Below the pieces are notes generated by a model that did not search any database, was not told where the DNA came from, and saw only the letters and a list, made by a program, of their open reading frames with translations. DNA of 25,265 nucleotides, from positions 1-25,265 of the forward strand of contig JAYMTA010000682.1 of the NCBI GenBank assembly GCA_036897625.1. Direction: 5' to 3'. Source of the stretch: Pelargonium cotyledonis. Taxonomy: Eukaryota > Streptophyta > Magnoliopsida > Geraniales > Geraniaceae. This document shows, piece by piece, positions 1-8,900 of the stretch (positions within the stretch are counted from its first letter, which is position 1; every line of letters starts with the position of its first letter). Made by a program: the position numbers and the translations under genes.

Positions 1-479
1 GATGCTGTATTCGGGCAGGTGGGACGAGCTGGGAGCGGTTGGGTTTGCCGGAACGAGGAGGGACGTGTTCTGGGTGGCGGCCGAGCTTGCTGGTCGGGGA
101 TTGTCGATCCAGAGTTGGCTGAAGCTTTATCAATTCGTGAGGCTTTGAGTTGGTTGAAAGCTCAACATTGGGACCGAGTGATTCTTGAGTCAGATGCTCA
201 ACGAGTGATTCGAGCTATTGAGACCGGAGGAGAGGTGTTAACTAGTGCCTTAGGTCTTATTATTGACGATATTCAGTTCTTAGCTACTCTTTTTGTTAGT
301 TTAAAATTTGCTTTGTTGGTAGGTCTGCGAATCGGGTGGCCCATAGTCTTGCTCGGTCATCAATTTCTTTGTCAGATGCGGTTAATTGGGTTGGTGTCCA
401 AAGCCCAGTTAATATTTCGGATGTTTTAGCTTTTGATTTGAATTAATAAAGTACTCTATTCCCATAAAAAAAAAAAAAA
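1..479 (+). mobile_element. 3' end of a LINE-type retrotransposon: broken RNase H domain plus poly(A) tail
   Basis: The open frame begins before the window. It opens with Asp-Ala-Val-Phe, the position of the first catalytic Asp of the RNase H domain found at the C-terminus of many plant LINE polyproteins. It continues through GWVCRNEEGRVLGGG and SIREALSWLK, and LESDAQ carries a further acidic position. The frame then shifts near 301-312. The second half of the domain (RSANRVAHSLAR, ending AFDLN then stop at 444-446) is read in frame 3, while the first half is in frame 1, so one base appears lost near 307-310. A run of A at 466-479 about 20 bp after the stop is the expected LINE poly(A) tail. 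The 5' end and any target-site duplication lie outside the window. It is almost certainly a dead copy, and no host function is implied. Confidence 0.85.
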
Positions 480-1018
480 GATAGTAGACGTGTATCCAAA
501 ATAGCGCTCATACGTAATAGTATTAATCTGGTATAGAAAATTTTGAACCACACCTCGTTAAGGTAAACGCTAAAGAGAGAAAGTAGAGAAATAAAGTTTA
601 TGAGCAAACATGTAGGATCCCTCCTCTAACCAAGGATGAGTGTGTATTTATACTTGCAAATTAAGCTTGTTGCTTGTGGTAAATAATAGTTAGTAACAAA
701 GAGTCCGCTTTAGAGCCACACGAGTATTAGAGTTCTACCCATATAGGAGCGCGGTTTACGAGAGTGGATGAGTTTCAAATCTCTAGAATGACTTTAGTGC
801 TCTAGATTAGAGTATTTTTGGGATAAGAAATCATCGAGAGAAATAAGAAACAATAATGTATCTAATCCATAATAATCTAATGAGACATTGAATCATCATA
901 CGATAAAAACACTACTATAATGAATTTTGAAATCCAACCAACTACCGTACCAATGTGATCAAACACAACATAAATATTTCACAAAACTCTCCTAACCCTA
1001 CAAAGTTAAAAGTTTTCG
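480..1018. other. AT-rich spacer without recognisable gene
   Basis: I see no coding frame, tRNA or repeat I can name between the LINE tail and the long-TIR transposon. Stop codons are dense in all frames. The stretch could be old retroelement debris, but nothing in it is diagnostic. Confidence 0.5.
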
Positions 1019-1217
1019 GGATTAAAGGTAATTTTGGTACACAAACTTTTGGGTGAATTCAGATTTAGTACATGATCTTTTATTCTACCAGATTTAATAC
1101 ATGAACTTCAATTTTATACCCAATTTATTATTTGCCGTCAATAACCGTTAATTCCTCTGTTAACTGTTGCTAATACGGATAAATGGTTGATGACTGGGCA
1201 AAATTGTGCTGATGTGG
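1019..1217 (+). repeat. Left terminal inverted repeat of the MULE-like element
   Basis: This 199-bp block is matched in inverted orientation by 2291-2489, with scattered substitutions and small indels. Immediately inside it the GCTGATGTGG motif recurs near 1239-1251 in a slightly altered form, so short subterminal repeats are present. Confidence 0.85.
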
Positions 1218-1401
1218 ATGGCTAAGGTGTAAAAAAGCGCTGATGTGGCAAAATTTGGTGCTGACATGGACTTTTTAATTTTTAATATAATTATAAAAAA
1301 TAATTTATAAAAATAAAAATAATACAGTAATAAATAGTAACTCTCATCACTCTCTTACTTTCCTCCACTCTCAGATTCCTCTTTCAAGATCCAAACCCAA
1401 T

Positions 1402-1563
1402 CTCCATTGCTCTGGTGAACTCCATTTTTGCTCCCACCACAATTTTTTTTTTCCAGCAGCACAATCAACAACAAACCCCAACCTCCATTGCACTCGGTGA
1501 ATTCCATTTTTGCTCCATCCACATCTCATTTTTCAGCAACCATGATCATCAGCAAACCCAAAC
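1402..1563 (+). repeat. 81-bp tandem duplication (two copies) inside the MULE-like element
   Basis: CTCCATTGC begins at 1402 and again at 1483. Each is followed by GGTGAA(C/T)TCCATTTTTGCTCC and then by a CAGCA..AACCC tract. The period is 81 bp, a multiple of three, so an open frame at 1415-1645 passes through both copies without a shift. That frame resembles no family I know. Confidence 0.8.
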
Positions 1564-1599
1564 ATTCTTTTTCGACAAATCTCTCATGTTGGTCTCCAT

Positions 1600-1785
1600 T
1601 GTTACAAGCTCGTCCTTGCCGGTAACGCCGTCGTCGCCTCCATGAAGGAGCTCGATCAGCACGATGGAGCACCTTCAAGCCACGCCGCTGTCGCAAGATC
1701 TGGGCTGAGCTCGCCGGATTTGGGCTCTTCTCCGTCGTGCGCTTCTCTCGCCGCCGACGCCTCACCGCCACGTTTGAAGACGATA
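1600..1785. other. GC-rich, exon-like block inside the MULE-like element (possible captured gene fragment)
   Basis: About 185 bp here is clearly richer in G+C than the surrounding AT-rich element, and it is dense in CG dinucleotides (for example GCCGTCGTCGCC, TCGCCGCCGACGCC). Frames are open on both strands: 1642-1884 on plus and 1526-1822 on minus. Neither translation matches a domain I recognise. Pack-MULEs are known to carry such GC-rich host fragments, so capture is a reasonable inference. The parent gene cannot be named from sequence alone. Confidence 0.45.
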
Positions 1786-2290
1786 TGGCCAGATATATTA
1801 TGCATATTTTTTGTTTGTTCATTGAGAGCTTTTTTTTGTAATCTGTATATTCAAATTCTGTATATTCAGGGGGTTTGGAAATAAGGTTTCAAGTTTCAAC
1901 AAATTGGAGTTACGAACTTACAAAAAATGTTGTTAATAATTACCTCTAGCCCAGTATGTGTCTATGTAATATCTTTAGGCATATTTAGACTGGTTTTGCA
2001 GATTTCTTTCTTTGTTTTTATCGATTTATTGTTGGAGACAAATGATTGGATTTTGTGGAGAGATTGAGGGTTTGATTGTACAATCAAGAAGCAAGAACTT
2101 TTTGAGACTAAAATTTAATTTGGGTGGAACAATCAAATATACAGAGGATATGAAAATGAAGAACATTCAAGAAAATAGATGAGAAAATGCAAGAAAATTG
2201 ATGAGAAAGAGAGAAAATAATATCACTTTTTATTTTGTTTTTATTTTTTAATTTATATCCACGTCATCCTTAAGAGTGTGTCCAATGGTG

Positions 2291-2489
2291 CCACATCAGC
2301 GCGATTTTGCCCAGTCATCAGCCATTTGTCCACATCAGCATCGGTTAACGGAGGAACTAACAGACATTGACGGCAAGTACTAAATTGGGTACAAAATTAA
2401 AGTTTAGGTATTAAATCTAGTAGAATAAAAGATCATGTAATAAATCTGAACTCACTTCAAAATTTGTGTACCAAAATTGCCTTTAATCC
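2291..2489 (-). repeat. Right terminal inverted repeat of the MULE-like element
   Basis: This is the inverted counterpart of 1019-1217. Long identical stretches include the reverse complements of ACATGATCTTTTATTCTAC and TGATGACTGGGCAAAAT. The divergence between the arms suggests an old insertion. Confidence 0.85.
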
Positions 2490-3533
2490 TATCATATTCA
2501 CATGTTCACCGCACAATCTCACATATTGTATTGTTGAACATGCGGTAATAATGTTTGGTATTAAGAGTATGGCTTATTGCCATCTAACTATAGCTATCTA
2601 CCCGCCATTTGCTTTCTTCTGATCATTATATTAGACACATTATTTTGTTTATGCAATAATTTATATACACACACATCACAAAACAAATATTTCAAATAGA
2701 ACAATTACTAAATTTGTCACGACGTCTGAAATGACGTCACATGTGCTCTTACACCTCCACATTTTCTTTATTTTTATTTCATTTCGTAATATATACTTTT
2801 CCATCCAAATTTTAGAAATGACAATTTCCCCTAAATTTCTCCCATGAGGGGATGAAAATGATTTTTTTTTTATGTGTGTAAGGGAATGAGGTGGGGAGGG
2901 GGAGGGGAGAGAACTTTTCACACACTCCGAACGAACGGGGATGGTGACGAAAAGAGTATTCCCCACCTCACCCTCAATTTTTTTCATATGAGTATTATAT
3001 TTAGCGGTAGTATATAATATATGTCAAGAGAATAAGAATATAAGTCAATTAATTTCTGACTTAGCCTAAATCAAACCAATGAGGTGATAACGTCTTATTA
3101 AATTTTATCTATATTCTTTTAAGTGAACCGGTAGAAGCGAAATGACCCGCCCAAATCCAAAATGTTTATTAAGATGTTATCATCTCATTAATGACATAGG
3201 GCAGCCAAAAATAATTAATGACACTTGAGATTGAAGGATACTAACTAGTTTATTATATATTAAAATTTCATTCATAGCTAGTTTCAAGAAAAAAGGACAT
3301 GTATTTAGTTATTATAGAGCAGATACATAACCATTTCATTTACCAACGTTTTAGAAAAGCAAAAGTTTGTAATGCAAAACTTGTAAAATAATTAACACAA
3401 AAAGTTTGAAATTTTGTTTTTATTATTTTTATACTCTCTTATTGATGGTTGTTGGTTCCTGGTGATAGCATTTTCTTCTGTTGTTTTGATAATGGACAAG
3501 AACAATGCAGCTCAAAAGAGCGACAAGTTGGTC
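2490..3533. other. Upstream region of the DFR-type gene
   Basis: No coding frame of interest lies here. The region contains a palindromic bZIP/E-box cluster at 2732-2745. A G-rich run at 2889-2907 sits in the left arm region of an imperfect inverted repeat (2881-2897 against 2960-2974). Otherwise it is AT-rich spacer DNA that presumably includes the promoter of the gene starting at 3617. Confidence 0.5.
2732..2745. promoter_or_regulatory. Overlapping palindromes: bZIP C-box TGACGTCA and E-box CACATGTG
   Basis: TGACGTCA (2732-2739) is a perfect palindromic binding site of the plant bZIP type. It overlaps CACATGTG (2738-2745), a palindromic E-box of the bHLH type. A further GACGTC lies at 2721-2726. 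They are about 880 bp upstream of the DFR start. bHLH and MYB partners are the known activators of late flavonoid genes, but use of this site is only a possibility. Confidence 0.35.
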
Positions 3534-3540
3534 TATAAAT
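3534..3540 (+). promoter_or_regulatory. TATA box of the DFR-type gene
   Basis: TATAAAT lies about 80 bp upstream of the chosen start codon at 3617. That places transcription start near 3565-3570 and gives a leader of about 50 nt. An in-frame ATG at 3539 overlaps this TATA box and so would not be in the mRNA, which supports initiation at 3617. Confidence 0.65.
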
Positions 3541-3616
3541 GGACATCTTTGCGTTTCCAAATTGCAACACCATTTCTGTATTGAAAATAGAAAACATAGT
3601 CTCTGATCCAACAGGC

Positions 3617-5198
3617 ATGGAATCAATGACAGTTTGCGTTACGGGAGCATCTGGTTTTGTCGGTTCTTGGCTCGTCATGAGGCTTCTCGAGCAAGGTTAC
3701 ACCGTCAGAGCCACCGTCAGGGATCCTGGTCCGTTAAACTTTTTTTCTTTTATCAGCAAGCGTAATAATACCGAAACTCAATTCAGAATAATAAGATATA
3801 TAAATATGTTTACTTACTATGTATTGCATGCAGAAAATATGGCGAAGGTGAAGCATCTATTGGAGCTGCCCAACGCGGATGCCAAGTTGACGCTTTGGAA
3901 GGCCGACCTTTCCCACAAAGGGAGCTTCCATAACGCCATTAATGGATGTCGCGGCGTCTTCCATGTAGCCACTCCCATGGACTTTCAATCCACTGATCCT
4001 GAAGTACACTTACTATCTACCATTTATTTTTAGGAACTATTAACTTGATTTTTTAGTCGAGTTGATTATCCGAGTCTTGTTATGGATTCCTATCTTTTTT
4101 TATCGGTTCCACCAGCAAAATTAATACAAGAGCGGGCTATTATCTCCTCCTATCGTTCCACTCAAAAAAATTGAAACAAGATGAGTCCTTGCAAGTCCAT
4201 ATCGGACTTACAAGTGAGAAGACAAGTTGAAATATAATATACAAGAGTATAAATCTAGAGTAAAGTCCGTTTCAGCTTTCACTTGAACTGGTTCTCTAAC
4301 ACGTTAAAATATGTCTTTTCATTTTTCTTTCAGAATGAAATAATAAAGCCAACCGTTGATGGTGTGCTGGACATCGTAAGATCATGCGCCAAAGCCAAGA
4401 CCGTCCGGAGGTTGGTCTTCACATCCTCTGCTGGAACCGTCGTCTTTCAAGAGCCCCGCCGTTCCGTGTACGACGAAACTTGCTGGAGCAACGTTGATGC
4501 TCTTCGCGCCTCCAAAATCACCGGATGGGTTTGTTTTCCAAATTCCACTACTCTCTTTTTAAGCTGATCGTACAAATTTTAATCAAAACGCACGGCGTAC
4601 GCACATCTACGTGCAGATGTATTTCGTATCGAAAACATTAGCAGAGAAGGAGGCCTGGAGAGCTGCCAAAGAGAGCAACATAGATTTTATAAGCATCATA
4701 CCAACTCTGGTTGTGGGTCCTTTTATAATGCCCACAATGCCCCCAAGCCTCATCACTGCTCTTTCCCCTATTATCGAAGGAAACGAAGCTCACCACTCAA
4801 TCATAGAACAGTGCCAATACGTGCACTTGGACGATCTCTGCAATGCTCACATTTTCTTGTTTGAGCATCCACAAGCCAACGGCCGATACATTTGCTCTTC
4901 TCACGACGCTACCATTTATGATGTTGCGAATCTGATTCGACGCAAGTTCCCTGAATACAATGTTCCTACAGAGTAAGTTTTAACATTAATCAAGCCATGG
5001 ATTATAGTACTTACATGTAATGTAATTGGTGTTTTGGTGATATATAGGTTTCAAGGCATTGATAAGAATGTAGAAGTGGTGTCTTTCTCTGCTAAGAAAT
5101 TGACAGATATGGGGTTCAAGTTCAAGTACAGCTTGGAGGACATGTACACTGGAGCTATCCGAACATGCCAACAAAAGAGATTGATTCCTAGTTCCTAG
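3617..5198 (+). CDS. DFR: Dihydroflavonol 4-reductase-type short-chain reductase, five exons
   Basis: Exons are 3617-3728, 3834-4003, 4334-4528, 4617-4972 and 5048-5198, all with GT-AG borders, giving 327 aa. DFR reduces dihydroflavonols to leucoanthocyanidins with NADPH in the cytosol, upstream of anthocyanins and proanthocyanidins. Seen here are the Rossmann motif TGASGFVG (9-16), the DFR signature [10 protein letters not shown] (79-88), the catalytic Ser126, and YFVSK with Tyr161 and Lys165. Gln226 matches the substrate-contacting Gln227 of grape DFR. The position equal to grape Asn133 (Gerbera 134), which contacts the flavonoid B-ring, is Val131, so this is a non-Asn/non-Asp form. The protein ends shortly after KRLIPSS, without the longer tail of many DFRs. 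DFR genes often have six exons; I see five. It could be a DFR paralogue with a shifted or different substrate. Vestitone reductase and anthocyanidin reductase are less likely given the ATPMDF signature. Confidence 0.88.
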
Positions 5199-5288
5199 AC
5201 AGCATTTTCAATAACTAATGTATGTTTATGTGAATTTTGTCTGTCCTAAAAAGTTTGGAATATGATTTCGGGATAATCGTTATGCTAT

Positions 5289-5294
5289 AATAAA
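5289..5294 (+). terminator. Possible poly(A) signal of the DFR-type gene
   Basis: AATAAA lies about 90 bp after the DFR stop codon, a normal distance for a plant 3' UTR. Confidence 0.4.
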
Positions 5295-5634
5295 ATCTGT
5301 CATTGACGTCAAGGAGAATTTAGGGTCCCTATACCATCAAACTAGATTTTGTACATACAATAACGTATAAACCATCCCTAACCTACTTTTCAAACAAAAT
5401 ACACAAACCTAACTTCCTAATTATTATTAAATTATTGCCAAATTGTGTGCTAAATCATCTGAACCTACCAATATACATGGACTTTCCTTTCCTTTTCTGT
5501 TCATTTTTTCTTGACTAGTGGAGTAGTTGAACAATATAATACAATCAACCTACAATTATTCAGTGCCGTTTATAATGATTGTTCTGTTCTCATTTTTCAC
5601 CCAAAAAAAGAATAATTTGACAAGTGTTAACCTT

Positions 5635-5640
5635 TTTATT
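5635..5640 (-). terminator. Possible poly(A) signal of the auxilin-like gene
   Basis: TTTATT on the plus strand reads AATAAA on the minus strand, about 330 bp beyond the stop codon of the auxilin-like gene. Confidence 0.3.
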
Positions 5641-5971
5641 GTTTACATGTGAGCTCAAAAATGTGTTTTTTCATGCAAACTGATGTGACTCAATCACCTT
5701 GTTATGAAGGAAGTTTTTTGTATAATTCTTTTAATTCTACTTTTTAATCATTTAGCATGCAAACTTATTGCTCAGACTCAACAGAAACTGAATCATATAT
5801 AATTCACAAGCTATGTGGATGTTGAGCCGGGAACAGCCTCTCTTTCACTGATTCATGTAACAGCTATGTTCCGAGCTGTTCTAAACTTTCACAACCTACA
5901 TCTAGACTAGAATTTTGCTAGCAATATTTACTAGAAATAGACATTCATCAATATACATACATGGGCAGGGG

Positions 5972-8900
5972 TTACCACTCTTCTGAGTTGAATTTGTTCC
6001 AAGCTTCCTGCAGACAGACCAAAGGAAAATAAGAGAAGGGTCATAAAGATGTAAAATTTAATTTGTAAAAGTTCATGCTTCAAATGTTAGCGTTTAGGCT
6101 TGGGAGTGAAATGTTTAGATGTACAAATGAAGATAATAAAACCATCGGTAGTTGTTGGTAATTAGAAATTTTCGATGACAACTAATATTCGCAAAGCAGA
6201 ATGGCTGGGGATAGGATGAGGTATTATGATTTTTTTTTTTTTTTATTTATTATAATGGATGAGGTATTATGATGATGCAACAGATGAGTTGTAAATTAAG
6301 CTGGGAGATGGAAAACGGTGGCTAATCCAAGTATAATTCTTGGAAAACAAGTCTCGCTTGTCTCAGATGGATGCTAGTGATTATATGCCTCTAATGTGAA
6401 CAATAGCATTCTTTGACAATAAAACATGCTCAGAAGGATGAAAGGTGAGAGAAACATAGGTTGTAATGAATACTTTGTACCAGCAACAAACCTTTAGCAG
6501 ATCGAAAACCTTTTCACAAACGTACTTTTGCTGTATGCTTGCACCTCGTTGTTGTAATTTATCAGGATGAACACAAAGAGTGGCTTTTCTGTATGCCTTC
6601 TTAACAGCAGCATTAGTTATGACTTCTGTCAATGGAATTGGCTGCCAACCACTGTCAGACCCAAGAATCTGCCAATGAAGAAAAATTATAATCATACAAG
6701 AGTTACAGAACTGGAGAGAAGATAGAGTTGTATATTTACTTATTCATTGGAAAATAACGGAAAATGCAAACAATGGAGGTCAAAGGACCAATCTCGTGAA
6801 AAGCATCATTAATTACATGTGTGTTCCTGACAGTCTAAATTAGTTTGTAATACAAAGTTTCTCTTTCAGTAATCATATTACGGAGCTCATCTGAGAGCCT
6901 CAATGGACTATTGAAATTAGAACCGTACAACAAAGCGCACAGTTTTAATTCAAGGTGATCAGACTAAAGGATGCCTTATCATATTTAGCAGTAGCCAAAG
7001 CACCAGACCAATTAAATAATGATTAATGAGCATAAAAGCAGGAAAGTATCCAGCTAGGACAAGTCCAATATCCAGAATTAGGATCAATCAATCACCGAAC
7101 TCGAGTTCCCAAGAATTGTTTCTAGGGAACATGTCTTTGCATCCATAAGTAGAAATGCACCTTCACACACCATTCATCCCCTATGTACATGATTGGTACT
7201 GTACTAGCAGTGAAAAATAGAGTAAAAAATAATGTCTCCAGATCTGAAAATAGCAAAACATACATATTGCAGTGTTGAAAGCAATGCACGCAGGTTTCCT
7301 TCTTTCCCGCCTGACCATCTCTTCACCTCAGCATCCAGAGTTTCAGATAATCTCTGCAAAATATCAGATGGCTAGTGAAAAATACCAATTTCATTCATAC
7401 ATAAAAGATAATTCTTTGCCAAAGATGCGTACATTTCTTTCTGCTTGCTCTCTCAGAGCAAGAAGATCGCGCATATTCTTCTCTTCCAGAGCTTTTGCCT
7501 GAAATATGGCAAAAGAAGTTTTGGATTATTTCAGTTAAATGAAACTAAACCTTAGATCAGATAAACTCAAACTGAAAATCATACTGCTCTTTCAGCAGTT
7601 CGCCGATGCCTCTCTAGTCTGGCTCTACACCTCTGATCTGATTCACCTTCAATACCTTCAGGTCTCTCAGCAAAATAGGAAGCTTTATGCAGAAAATATA
7701 CATTTCTCAGTAGAATTATAAAAAATATAAAACAGAAGAGAAAAGAACTTATAAGGTCTACTTAAAACTACTGTTAGTGCTCAGTGCTCACGAATCACTT
7801 ACCTCCAGAGACAGAGGAGTTTAGATTTCTTGAACTCGCAAAAGAGCTCACTCTCTGAAAATGCAAGTCTTGCAGATCCTGCCATTTAAAAAGATGTTGG
7901 AAAATATGCACTTGATAAAAAAGAAAAGAGTCTGGTCAAATCTAAAAGTATACTCACAGATGACGAAAAGCATTGTTGCATTCCACCATTTCTGGAAAAC
8001 CCAGAAAAGTTATCAGAAATGGATCTTTCTATACGTCCTCTTGCCTCAAACACACTACTTTCTTGAGCCTCTGTGGTTGCTCTCTCTGCTGCAGAATGCT
8101 CTGCTCTAAACCTGGCCTCCATAGGTAATGACATTTCCCTAGCCTCAGCACATGCCTTCACTAGTCTTTCACGGGCCTCAATGAGTGCTCTTTGCCGAGC
8201 TTCATCTCTCGCTCTCTCCATTGCAGCCCTTTCTACCTTTTCACAGGCACTTTCATGAGCTTCAAGAGTTGCTCCGTCAACAGCCATCCTATCCTTTTCT
8301 CTTTCCCTTTCTCTCTCCATCTCTTCTTTTATCTTCTTAAGGCGTTCTTGCTCTAGCTCCCTTTCTCTTTTAATCTTTTCAGTTTCTTTCTCTTCAGCTA
8401 TACATGCCTCATTTGAATCCTTCTCTTTTCTCACAGTGCTCTGCTTTCTGTTCACCAGCTCATCTACTTTCTTGGTGTTTTCTCTCATTTCCGACACAGC
8501 AGGCTGATCAGCTTCTATTTCTCCTTCATTTTCAATCCACTCTTTCCCCATTTCAGTTGACATGGATTTGTGTTTGTTCCCTCCCTGGTAAAATGCATGC
8601 TCCCTACATTTATTAACACATGCTTGTTCAATACCGATTCCAACATCACCTGCTTTCTGCACATTGCCATCTAAAAGATATGACTCTACTGCATTTTCAA
8701 CTCTTGGTTGTTCCACTTTCTGTTCTGAGTTAGCTTGAGTTATACTAGATGCTTTCTTTCTTTCATCAGCTAGATTTTCCATAACTGCTTCTGATTTTCT
8801 TTCATTATCTTCGGGATCATCCTCAACATTTCCATTGTCTTTAAAAGCATATACCTTTTTAGTCACGCTAGGCAAATCCAGTTTCTCATCCTTCTTAGTT

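Larger units (their letters stand above)
1019..2489. mobile_element. Non-autonomous long-TIR DNA transposon, Mutator-like (MULE) type
   Basis: The two ends are inverted copies of each other. The left end starts GGATTAAAGGTAATTTTGG, and the reverse complement of the right end starts GGATTAAAGGCAATTTTGG. Similarity continues to a shared GCTGATGTGG, giving 199 bp on each side (1019-1217 and 2291-2489). Terminal repeats of this length are typical of Mutator-like elements. The interior (about 1.07 kb) has no transposase-like frame, so this is a passenger element. It contains an 81-bp tandem duplication and a GC-rich, exon-like block, as in Pack-MULEs that carry host gene fragments. I could not find a convincing 9-11-bp target-site duplication: the left flank ends AGTTTTCG and the right flank begins TATCATATT. 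The insertion is therefore old, or my end coordinates are off by a few bases. The superfamily call is inferred from TIR length, not from a protein. Confidence 0.75.
5199..5971. other. Spacer between two convergent genes (3' UTRs)
   Basis: The DFR-type gene (plus) and the auxilin-like gene (minus) converge here. The stretch is AT-rich and holds a candidate AATAAA for each strand. I see nothing else in it. Confidence 0.5.

Noticed and set aside
1642..1884. 80-aa frame as a host gene
   Set aside because: It lies within the MULE-like element, in a GC-rich patch, and matches no domain I know; better seen as passenger sequence.
3429..3678. Minus-strand frames over the start of the DFR-type gene
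   Set aside because: They overlap a clear DFR exon and promoter and have no family resemblance.
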